From JAEULH01 sp963805915 (GTDB lineage: Bacteria > Pseudomonadota > Alphaproteobacteria > Rhodospirillales > Defluviicoccaceae), in the NCBI GenBank assembly GCA_963805915.1, contig CAWDWD010000022.1, forward strand, positions 62,001 through 126,000: a stretch of 64,000 nt of DNA, given 5' to 3'. Each line of letters begins with the position of its first letter. Positions within the stretch are counted from its first letter, which is position 1. The notes under the pieces were generated by a model. The model searched no databases. It saw nothing but the letters and a program-made list of their open reading frames with translations, and had not been told where the DNA came from. Position numbers and translations under genes: made by a program. This document shows positions 8,816 through 17,122 of the stretch, piece by piece.

Positions 8816-9811
8816 ATGCGCGTGACGGTTAACGGCGAAGAGAAGCTTCTTTCCAATCCGCTGACGGTCGGAGAATTGCTCGCCGATATTGGCCTCGACC
8901 CGCGCAAGGTCGCGGTCGAGCGCAACCTCGAAATCGTACCGCGCTCGGGCTATGGGCGGGTGAACGTCGATGACGGCGATCGCATCGAGATTGTTCACTT
9001 CATCGGCGGTGGCGCTCCCGATGCCGACGGGCCAAGGTCCGCCGACGAGCCCTTGGTGATCGCGGGGCGGCCATACCGTTCCCGGCTGTTGGTCGGCACG
9101 GGAAAATACCGAGATTTCGCCGAGACCGCGCGCGCGATCGAGGCTTCGGGCGCCGAGATCGTCACCGTCGCGGTTCGCCGGGTCAACGTCACCGATCCCA
9201 AACAGCCGATGCTGGTCGATTATGTCGACCCGAAGGTCTACACCTATCTGCCGAACACCGCCGGCTGCTACACCGCCGCCGATGCGGTCCGGACCTTGCG
9301 GCTGGCCCGCGAGTCGGGTGGCTGGGATCTTGTCAAGCTCGAAGTTCTCGGTGATCGACAGACCCTCTATCCCGACATGGCGGAGACTTTGACCGCCGCC
9401 GAGGCTCTGGTCGCCGACGGCTTCAAGGTGATGGTCTATTGCTCCGACGATCTGATTTTCGCCAAGCGGCTCGAGGAGATGGGATGCGTCGCGATCATGC
9501 CCTTGGCGGCGCCGATCGGCTCGGGCCTCGGCATCCAGAACCCGATCAACGTTCGCCTGATCGTCGAGCGGGCCAAGGTGCCGGTGCTGGTTGACGCCGG
9601 CGTCGGCACCGCGTCCGATGCGACGGTGGCTATGGAGCTCGGCTGCGACGGGGTCTTGATGAACACGGCGATCGCCGGCGCCGCCGACCCGATCGCCATG
9701 GCGCGGGCGATGCGGCTCGCGGTCGAGGCCGGGCGCCTCGCTTACCGCTCGGGGCGGATGGCCAAGAAATTTTATGCCGATCCTTCATCGCCGCTCGCCG
9801 GTTTGATCTAA
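8816..9811 (+). CDS. thiG: fused ThiS-ThiG thiazole synthase
   Basis: Bifunctional protein of thiamine thiazole synthesis. Residues 1-66 are a ThiS sulfur-carrier domain (MRVTVNGEEKLLS, LTVGELLADIGLD, ending IVHFIGGG at 64-66). After a short linker comes a full ThiG thiazole synthase (LVGTGKYRDFAETARAIEAS, the probable Schiff-base lysine in LVKLEVLGD, PIGSGLGIQNP, VLVDAGVGTASDA). Normally ThiS has a free C-terminal Gly-Gly that is adenylated and thiocarboxylated; here it is internal. Such fusions are known in some Alphaproteobacteria. GGAGCAGGA precedes ATG 8816. No other thi gene adjoins it. Confidence 0.94.
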   Translation: MRVTVNGEEKLLSNPLTVGELLADIGLDPRKVAVERNLEIVPRSGYGRVNVDDGDRIEIVHFIGGGAPDADGPRSADEPLVIAGRPYRSRLLVGTGKYRDFAETARAIEASGAEIVTVAVRRVNVTDPKQPMLVDYVDPKVYTYLPNTAGCYTAADAVRTLRLARESGGWDLVKLEVLGDRQTLYPDMAETLTAAEALVADGFKVMVYCSDDLIFAKRLEEMGCVAIMPLAAPIGSGLGIQNPINVRLIVERAKVPVLVDAGVGTASDATVAMELGCDGVLMNTAIAGAADPIAMARAMRLAVEAGRLAYRSGRMAKKFYADPSSPLAGLI

Positions 9812-9990
9812 CCGCGCGATTGCCGCGCCGCCGGACGGCTCGGGCGGTGCCGGCAAAGCGAGCATTCCGCCCGAATTGATCAAAATATGCGCAGTCGGCG
9901 CTGCCGAGACTCGGGCGCCGGGTGCCGTGAACGGGGCAGGTCTCGCGCTCCCTTGTCATCCCTCCCAGGCCAGGCGCTCCCGCCCGACCG

Positions 9991-10006
9991 TGGCACGAAG
10001 ATTGCT
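9991..10006 (+). promoter_or_regulatory. sigma-54 (RpoN) -24/-12 promoter
   Basis: TGGCACG (9991-9997), four bases, then TTGCT (10002-10006) matches the consensus TGGCACG-N4-TTGCW, with the GG and GC doublets at the required spacing. Transcription would begin near 10017, about 65 bases before the ATP-grasp gene. No other strong promoter is apparent in this 269-base gap. I could not identify an enhancer-binding protein site upstream. Confidence 0.75.
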
Positions 10007-10080
10007 GATCCGGGCTATATCGCGAGGCGAGGTAAAGCCTGATCAAGCGATAACGCGCCCAGGTTTGGGGACTAGGGAAC

Positions 10081-11502
10081 TTGATAGCGGTCGAGACAGC
10101 GTTCGATGAGATGAACGACGTGACCGGTGGCGTGCGCAACGCCTACCGGGCATACCACCAGTGGCTTGAGACGACCGCGGTCGAGCGCTTGATCGAAAAG
10201 CACCAGCAGGCCGACCTGATCTTCAAGCGCCTCGGCATCACGTTTTCCGTGTACGGCAGCGACGAGGGTGCCGAACGCCTCATTCCGTTCGACGTCATCC
10301 CGCGCATTCTCGACGCCGACGAGTGGAAAATTGTCGGTTCCGGGGTATGCCAGCGCGTCCGCGCGATCAATGCCTTCCTGGACGACATCTACCACGAGCA
10401 GCACATTCTGCGCGCCGGCCGCGTCCCGGCCGATCTCGTGCTCAACAATCCATGCTTCCGCCCCGAGGTTCTCGGTCTCGACCTGCCGCGCAAGGTCTAC
10501 GTTCACATCGCCGGTATCGACGTGGTCCGGGTTTCGCCGACCGAATACTTTGTACTTGAGGACAATGCGCGGGTGCCCTCCGGGGTATCCTACATGCTCG
10601 AGAACCGCGAAACGATGATGCGCCTGTTCCCGGAATTGTTCGCGTCCCACGCGGTTGCCCCGATCAACCATTACCCCGAAGTCCTGCTGCGGACCCTGCG
10701 CACGTCGGCCCCGCCAGGATTGATCGAGCCGGTGGTGGTGGTCATGACGCCGGGCTTCTACAACAGCGCCTACTTCGAGCATGCGTTCCTCGCGATGCAG
10801 ATGGGCGTGGAACTGGTGGAAGGGCAGGATCTGTTCGTCGAGGACGATCTTGTCTACATGCGCACAACCTATGGCCCTAAGCGGGTCGATGTGATCTACC
10901 GCCGGATCGACGACGACTTCATCGATCCTCTGGCCTTCGATCCCGGGTCTGTCCTCGGTGTTCCAGGCCTGCTCTCGGTCGTCCGCAACGGCCGGGTCAC
11001 CTTGGCCAACGCCATCGGCACCGGCGTCGCGGACGACAAGGCGATCTACTGCTTTGTCCCCGACATGATCGATTTCTATCTCGGCGAGAAGCCCATTTTA
11101 AACAACGTGCCGACGTACCGCCTGTCCGACCCCGACGATCGCGGCTACGTCCTCGATAATCTTGAGGAACTCGTCGTCAAGGAAGTCGGCGGGTCCGGCG
11201 GCTACGGGATGCTGATCGGGCCGGCCAGCACCGCCGAGCAGTGCTTCGACTTCCGCAACAAGATCCTGGCCGATCCCGACAACTTCATCGCCCAGCCGAC
11301 CCTGAGCCTGTCGACCTGCCCGACGTTGGTCGATGCCGGCGTGGCGCCGCGCCATGTCGATCTCAGGCCGTACGTGCTGACCGGAGAGACGACGACCGTG
11401 GTGCCCGGCGGCCTGACGCGGGTCGCGCTCCGCGAAGGCTCGCTCGTCGTCAATTCCTCCCAGGGCGGCGGAACGAAGGATACCTGGGTTTTGGAGGCCT
11501 GA
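10081..11502 (+). CDS. circularly permuted type 2 ATP-grasp protein
   Basis: Predicted ATP-dependent carboxylate-amine ligase of the circularly permuted ATP-grasp class (DUF404/DUF407). Characteristic stretches are KVYVHIAGIDVVRVSPTEYF, VLEDNARVPSGVSYMLENR, KRVDVIYRRIDDDFIDPLAF, VVKEVGGSGGYGMLIGP and PRHVDLRPYVL. 473 aa, normal. The TTG at 10081 is used because family members have an AFDEM-like stretch near the N-terminus; ATG 10111 would cut it off. It is the first of three tightly linked genes. The family is proposed to form amide or peptide bonds, but no substrate is established. Confidence 0.9.
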   Translation: MIAVETAFDEMNDVTGGVRNAYRAYHQWLETTAVERLIEKHQQADLIFKRLGITFSVYGSDEGAERLIPFDVIPRILDADEWKIVGSGVCQRVRAINAFLDDIYHEQHILRAGRVPADLVLNNPCFRPEVLGLDLPRKVYVHIAGIDVVRVSPTEYFVLEDNARVPSGVSYMLENRETMMRLFPELFASHAVAPINHYPEVLLRTLRTSAPPGLIEPVVVVMTPGFYNSAYFEHAFLAMQMGVELVEGQDLFVEDDLVYMRTTYGPKRVDVIYRRIDDDFIDPLAFDPGSVLGVPGLLSVVRNGRVTLANAIGTGVADDKAIYCFVPDMIDFYLGEKPILNNVPTYRLSDPDDRGYVLDNLEELVVKEVGGSGGYGMLIGPASTAEQCFDFRNKILADPDNFIAQPTLSLSTCPTLVDAGVAPRHVDLRPYVLTGETTTVVPGGLTRVALREGSLVVNSSQGGGTKDTWVLEA

Positions 11503-11504
11503 TC

Positions 11505-12443
11505 GTGCTTGGCCGGACCGCGAACAACGTCTACTGGATGGCCCGCTCGGTCGAGCGCGCCGAAAACATGGCCAGGTTGCTCGCCAGCACCTATCACATG
11601 TCGCTGCTGCCCGTGGCCAGCGGCAACGATGCTCAGCAATGGGAGGTTCCACTCAAGCTCGCGGGTGATCGCGATGTTTTCCTCGAACGGTACGGAGAGG
11701 TCACCCCCGGCAGCGTCATGCAATACATGGTTCTAGATCCGGACAATGTCGCCAGCATTCGCTCGGCGGTCCGCCAGGCCCGGGAGAACGCGCGCGCAAC
11801 GCGGCCGGAATTGACCACCGAAGTCTGGGAGGGGATCAATCAGACCTACATCGAATTCGAAAGCATGTCGTACGGCAAGATGGTCGACCAGGGCTTCCGC
11901 GAGTTCTTCGACTGGGTGAAGGAGCGATCGCACCTGTTCCGCGGAGCCATCTACGGGACCATGCGCCGCGGCGATGCTTTCACGTTCTCGCGGCTTGGCA
12001 CCTTCATCGAGCGCGCCGACAACACCGCGCGCTTTCTCTCGATCAAATGGGAAATGCTGACGCCCTCGACCAGCGGACGGCCGCTCGCCGCCGAGGACTA
12101 TTACCGCTGGGGCGCGCTGCTTCGCGCCTTCAGCGCCTTCAAGGCCTATCGCGAGGTGTACTCGGGGATCATCGAGCCGAGACGGGTCGCGGAACTTCTC
12201 GTTCTTCGCCAGGACATGCCGCGCTCGCTCCATGCCTGCACCTGCGAGGTCCACGAGATCCTGAAGGAATTGCGCGCCGAGGCGGGATGCACCCGGCTGG
12301 CGACGCAGATCCACGATGGGCTCCAGCGCCACCGGATCGATGGCATTCTCCGCTCGGGTCTTACGCGTTTTCTCAACGGTTTTGTCGCCCGCAACAACGA
12401 GTTGCACTCGATGATCGGGCGGGAGTTCATGCTGGTCCTATGA
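11505..12443 (+). CDS. alpha-E domain protein (DUF403)
   Basis: All-helical alpha-E protein that almost always accompanies circularly permuted ATP-grasp and transglutaminase genes; biochemical role unknown. The start MLGRTANNVYWMARSVERAE and the repeat-like SRLGTFIERADNTARFLSIK show the paired helical motifs. Start is GTG 11505, behind GGAGG (11494-11498) and 2 nt after the upstream stop; 312 aa. The stop overlaps the next start as ATGA, so the three genes are probably co-translated. Confidence 0.9.
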   Translation: MLGRTANNVYWMARSVERAENMARLLASTYHMSLLPVASGNDAQQWEVPLKLAGDRDVFLERYGEVTPGSVMQYMVLDPDNVASIRSAVRQARENARATRPELTTEVWEGINQTYIEFESMSYGKMVDQGFREFFDWVKERSHLFRGAIYGTMRRGDAFTFSRLGTFIERADNTARFLSIKWEMLTPSTSGRPLAAEDYYRWGALLRAFSAFKAYREVYSGIIEPRRVAELLVLRQDMPRSLHACTCEVHEILKELRAEAGCTRLATQIHDGLQRHRIDGILRSGLTRFLNGFVARNNELHSMIGREFMLVL

Positions 12444-13243
12444 GACTTTCCATTCAGCACGAGACGCATTACCGCTTCGCGTCGCCGGCGCACCATTCCA
12501 TTCAGTACCTGCACCTGACGCCGCGCCCGGATCTCTGCCAGGCGGTGATTGCCTGGCAGGTGACGACACCGGGGTCCGTGCGCCGCTGGACCGACGGCTT
12601 CGGCAACACGGCGCACGTCTCGGTGCATAACGGCATCCATAGCGAAGTGCCGGTGGTGGTTCGCGGCGAGATCGAGACCTACGACACCAACGGCGTTCTG
12701 CCGTCCGACGACGGGCTGCCGCCGAGGATGTTCCTGCGCTCGACGCCCTACACGCAACTCGATGACGCGATCCGCGATCTCGCCGATCCGCTGCTCGAAC
12801 GGATCCGCGACGAGGGGACCATTGCCGGGCTGCACGCCCTGATGTGGGCGCTGCACCACGCCGTGGCTTACCGTCCCGGTTTTACCGATGTCGAGAGCAC
12901 CGCCGCCGAAGCATTGGCGCACGGCTTCGGCGTCTGCCAGGATCACGCCCATCTGTTCATTGCCGGGGCAAGGGCCCTCGGCCTGCCCGCGCGCTACGTC
13001 AGCGGCTACCTCTACAGCGGCGAAGGCGCGCTCGCCAGCCATGCCTGGGCCGAGGCCTACGTCGACGATCTGGGCTGGGTTTCGTTCGACCCGTCGAACA
13101 GCCAGTGCGCCACCGACGCCTATGTCCGCCTGGCGGTGGCCTTCGATTACGCCGGGGCGTCGCCGATCCGCGGCGTGCGCAAGGGCGGCGGCATCGAGGA
13201 GATGTCGGTCATGGTCAACGTACTGCAGACTAACAACCAGTAG
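12440..13243 (+). CDS. transglutaminase-like cysteine peptidase
   Basis: Member of the bacterial transglutaminase-like superfamily, with an N-terminal beta domain (MRLSIQHETHYRFASPAHHS) and a catalytic core. The presumed triad is Cys166 (GFGVCQDHAH), His201 (ASHAWAEAYV) and Asp217 (SFDPSN). 267 aa, no signal peptide, so probably cytoplasmic. It could cleave or form amide bonds on the product of the ATP-grasp protein. The proteasome-like protease often found in such clusters is not present; the next gene is the convergent pccA. Confidence 0.9.
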   Translation: MRLSIQHETHYRFASPAHHSIQYLHLTPRPDLCQAVIAWQVTTPGSVRRWTDGFGNTAHVSVHNGIHSEVPVVVRGEIETYDTNGVLPSDDGLPPRMFLRSTPYTQLDDAIRDLADPLLERIRDEGTIAGLHALMWALHHAVAYRPGFTDVESTAAEALAHGFGVCQDHAHLFIAGARALGLPARYVSGYLYSGEGALASHAWAEAYVDDLGWVSFDPSNSQCATDAYVRLAVAFDYAGASPIRGVRKGGGIEEMSVMVNVLQTNNQ

Positions 13244-13325
13244 CCGCGAAGCCCGGTGAAGAAAGGGCCACCGAGCGGCGTCTCCTCGCCCGGCTGTTTC
13301 GCCGCGATTGAGCCCGTGCGCTTCC

Positions 13326-15357
13326 TTACTCGGCGGCCGAGGCTTCCGCCGCCGGTTTTTCGAACTCGAGAATGATCTGCCCCGAGGTCAATGTCGCGCC
13401 CGGCTCGGCATGGATCTTCACGACCTTGCCCGGGCGTGTCGCGCGGAGAATGTTCTCCATTTTCATCGCCTGAATGCAGGCCAGCTCGTCGCCCGTATCA
13501 ATCCGCTCACCCGTCTCGACCGCGAGCGACTGCAACAGTCCGGGCATCGGCGAAAGCAGGTACTGGGACATGTCCGGCGGCTTGCGCTCGGGCATCATCT
13601 TGGCGAGCTCGGCGACCTCCCTGGTGTAAACCATCACCTGGACTTCTGCGCCGAGGTGATAGAGGCGATAGCCAAGACCATCGCGTTCGACCTTGAAGCG
13701 CTTCGGCTCGGCGTTGATCGTGCAGCGCAGGACCGGTTCGCCGACCTGCCAATCGCTGCGAATGGCGAGAAGCTGACTTCCGCGGGCGACGTCGAACCCC
13801 TCCTCCGAGCCACGGCCGACGAAGTCGGCGATGCGAATCGGATGGTAGGCGCCGTTCACGGAGACGACCCAGTCGGGGACGATCTTGCGCTCGTAACCCG
13901 GCATCTGTCCGGAGACATCCTTGGCCCGGTAAAGATAACGCAGGTGCATCAGGATGCTGACCGCGAGGATCGCATCAACGTCCTCCTCCTCGAGGAGCGC
14001 CGGCGCGAAGCCGTCGGGATATTCTTCGACGATGAAGTTCGTGCTTAGCCGGCCCTGGAGGAAGCGGGGATTGGCCATCAGGGCGGTGAGAAACGCGATG
14101 TTGTGATGGACGCCGACAATGTAGAATTCGTCGAGCGAGCGCCGCATCTGCGCGATGGCGGCATCGCGGTCCCGACCCCAAGTCGTGACCTTGGCGATCA
14201 TCGGATCGTAAAACATGCTGATCTCGCCGCCTTCGTAGACGCCGGTATCGACGCGCACGTCCTGGCTCTCCTCCGGCTCGCGGTAGCGCACGAGCCGCCC
14301 CGTCGACGGCATGAACTTACGGTTGGGATCCTCGGCGTAGATGCGCAACTTCGATCGCCCAGCCTTGCGGCTGGATCCTTTCCTGATTGAGTCTCAGGCG
14401 CTCGCCATTGGCGATCCGGAGCATCCACTCGACGAGGTCGATGTTGTGGGTGAACTCGGTGACCGAGTGCTCCACCTGAAGGCGGGTGTTCATCTCGAGA
14501 AAGTAGTAATTGCGCCGCTGGTCGGAGATGAACTCGACGGTTCCCGCGGAGTCGTAGCCGGCCGACTTGGCCAGGGCCGCGGCGCGCGCACCCATGTCGC
14601 GCCGGGTGGCGGCGTCGAGGAACGGCGATGGCGCCTCCTCGATGACCTTCTGGTGCCGGCGCTGGATCGAGCACTCGCGCTCGTTGAGGTGAAAGACGTT
14701 GCCGTGCTTGTCGGCGAGAATCTGGATCTCGATATGCCGCGGATCCTCGATGAACTTCTCGATGAAGACTCGGTCATCACCGAATGCGGACTTGGCCTCG
14801 CTCGTTGCCATGCGGAAGGCATCGTGAACTTCGGCCTCGTCGTGGGCGATGCGGATACCCTTGCCGCCGCCGCCAGCCGCCGCCTTGAGCATGACCGGAA
14901 AGGTAATGCCCTTGGCGATCTCGACCGCCGCTTCCGCGTCGGGAATGACGTCCCAATGACCGGGCACCGTCGGCACCCCCGCCTCCTTGGCGGCGCGGTT
15001 GGCCATGATCTTGTCGCCCATCAACTTGATCACATCGGAATTGGGACCGACAAAGGTGATCCCCGCCGCCGCAAGGGCCTGAGCGAAGAGGGTGTTCTCG
15101 GATAGGAAGCCATAGCCGGGGTGGACCGCGTCGACACCCATGCGCCGGCAGGCCGAGACGATCTTGTCCATCTGCAGGTAGCTCTCGCTCGCGGGCGAGG
15201 CGCCGAGATAGACCGATTCGTCGCACATCCGGACGTGACGACCATACTTGTCGGCGTCGGAGTATACCGCGACGGTGGTAATGCCCATGCGTTTCGCGGT
15301 CCGCGCGATGCGGCAGGCGATTTCGCCTCGATTGGCGATGAGAAGTTTTTTGAACAT
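13326..15357 (-). CDS. pccA: propionyl/acetyl-CoA carboxylase alpha subunit (one-base frameshift)
   Basis: Biotin carboxylase plus biotin carrier subunit acting with PccB to make methylmalonyl-CoA from propionyl-CoA. The N-terminal part (MFKKLLIANRGEIACRIART, LKAAAGGGGKGIRIAHDE, EMNTRLQVEHSVTEF, GWAIEV) continues in another frame from RIYAEDPNRKFMPSTGRL to the biotinyl domain, with CIQAMKMEN 44 residues from the end. An extra base near 14346 separates the halves. Corrected length about 676 aa, typical. The large size and partner gene favour propionyl-CoA over acetyl-CoA; methylcrotonyl-CoA is a less likely alternative. Confidence 0.9.
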
Positions 15358-15425
15358 CTTCGTTTTTCCCGCTCAGAGAGTTGAAGGCTCCGCGCTTTCC
15401 GGCGCGCCCCGGTTCCTTTCGCCGC

Positions 15426-16958
15426 TTACAAGGGAGGGTTGGGGTGCTTGCGCTTGGGCAGCTCGATGTTCTTGTTGCGCAGCATGGTTAGAGCCTTGCA
15501 GATCCGCCGCCGAGTGCTGTGCGGGTGAATGACATCGTCGATGAAGCCCCGCCGACCCGCCGCGAACGGGTTGGCGAACTTCGCCTTGTAGGCTTGCGTG
15601 CGCTCGGCGATTTTTGCCTCGTCACCCAGCTCGGCGCGGAAGATTATTTCTACCGCGCCCTTTGGTCCCATGACCGCGATCTCGGCCGTCGGCCAGGCAA
15701 AGTTGACGTCCGCGCGCATGTGCTTGGAGCCCATGACGTCGTAGGCGCCGCCGTAGGATTTCCGGGTGATGACCGTGATCTTCGGGACGCTGGCTTCGGT
15801 GTAGGCGAACAATAGCTTGGCGCCATGGCGGATGATGCCGCCGTGCTCCTGGTGGACGCCGGGGAGGAACCCGGGAACGTCGACAAAGGTGACGATCGGA
15901 ATATTGAAGCAGTCGCAGAAGCGGACGAAGCGGGCCGCCTTGATCGAGGCGTCGATGTCCAGGCAACCGGCGAGAACGGCCGGCTGGTTGGCGACAATGC
16001 CGATGGTCTGGCCGTTCATCCGGCCAAATCCAGTAATGATGTTCGCCGCGAAGTCGGGCTTGATCTCGAAGAACAAGCCTTCGTCGACGACCTTGGTGAT
16101 CAGCTCCTTCATGTCGTAGGGAGCATTCGGATTTTCGGGAATGAGGGTATCGAGCGAGGTTTCTACCCGCTCGATGCTGTCGAAGTTCGGCCGGACCGGT
16201 GGTGGCACCCGGTTCGAGGACGGCAGAAAGTTCAACAGCCGGCGAACATAGAGCATCGCCTCGACGTCGTTTTCAAAGGCGAGATCGGCGACGCCCGATT
16301 TCACGGTATGGACGCTGGCGCCGCCCAGGCCCTCGTGGTCGATTTCCTCATGGGTCACCGTTTTGACCACGTCGGGTCCGGTGACGTACATGTGGGCCTC
16401 TTCCTTGACCATGAAGATGAAATCGGTCAGGGCCGGGGAATACACCGCGCCACCGGCGCATGGCCCCATGATCACGGAAATCTGAGGAATGACACCGGAG
16501 GCGTCGACGTTGCGCGCGAACACTTCCGCGTAGCCGGCGAGGGAAGCGATACCCTCCTGGATGCGGGCGCCGCCGGAATCGTTGAGGCCAACCACCGGTG
16601 CGCCGATCTTGACGGCCGTGTCCATGATCTTGCAGATCTTTTCGGCGTGCGCTTCCGAGAGGCTGCCGCCGAAAACGGTAAAGTCCTGGCTGAAGACGAA
16701 GACCGGCCGGCCATTGACGGTCCCGTAGCCGGTGACGACGCCGTCGCCCGGGATCTGCGTTTTTTCCATGCCGAAGTCGATGCAGCGATGCTCGACGAAC
16801 ATGTCCCACTCCTCGAACGAGTCGGGGTCGAACAGGATGTCGATGCGCTCGCGCGCCGTGAGTTTGCCTCTCTTGTGCTGAGCATCGATGCGTTTTTGTC
16901 CACCGCCCAATCGAGCCAGTGCCCGCTTCTGCTCCAGCGCTTCCACAATCTCGCGCAT
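15426..16958 (-). CDS. pccB: propionyl-CoA carboxylase beta subunit
   Basis: Carboxyltransferase subunit that moves the carboxyl group from biotin to propionyl-CoA. It has an N-terminal domain with NDSGGARIQEGIASLAGYAE and GPCAGGAVYSPALTDFIFMV, and a C-terminal domain with PGFLPGVHQEHGGIIRHGAK and SYGGAYDVMGSKHMRADVNF. 510 aa, the family's usual length, ending in the typical LPKRKHPNPPL. GGAGGG precedes the ATG at 16958. pccA follows 68 nt downstream, so the pair is probably co-transcribed for odd-chain fatty acid, valine or isoleucine catabolism. Confidence 0.95.
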   Translation of the reverse strand: MREIVEALEQKRALARLGGGQKRIDAQHKRGKLTARERIDILFDPDSFEEWDMFVEHRCIDFGMEKTQIPGDGVVTGYGTVNGRPVFVFSQDFTVFGGSLSEAHAEKICKIMDTAVKIGAPVVGLNDSGGARIQEGIASLAGYAEVFARNVDASGVIPQISVIMGPCAGGAVYSPALTDFIFMVKEEAHMYVTGPDVVKTVTHEEIDHEGLGGASVHTVKSGVADLAFENDVEAMLYVRRLLNFLPSSNRVPPPVRPNFDSIERVETSLDTLIPENPNAPYDMKELITKVVDEGLFFEIKPDFAANIITGFGRMNGQTIGIVANQPAVLAGCLDIDASIKAARFVRFCDCFNIPIVTFVDVPGFLPGVHQEHGGIIRHGAKLLFAYTEASVPKITVITRKSYGGAYDVMGSKHMRADVNFAWPTAEIAVMGPKGAVEIIFRAELGDEAKIAERTQAYKAKFANPFAAGRRGFIDDVIHPHSTRRRICKALTMLRNKNIELPKRKHPNPPL

Positions 16959-17122
16959 TGTTATTTCCCTCCGGCGTTACGCAACTGCAACATCATAGTG
17001 GCGCGATGGGCGCGATCAATGGGAAGAATGCGGGTGGACGCGAAAAACCATAAATGACGAAGGGGTTCGCCTCGCACTCGCACGTTGGCCGGCGCGTTCG
17101 GCAATCTTCGGTATGTGCCGGC

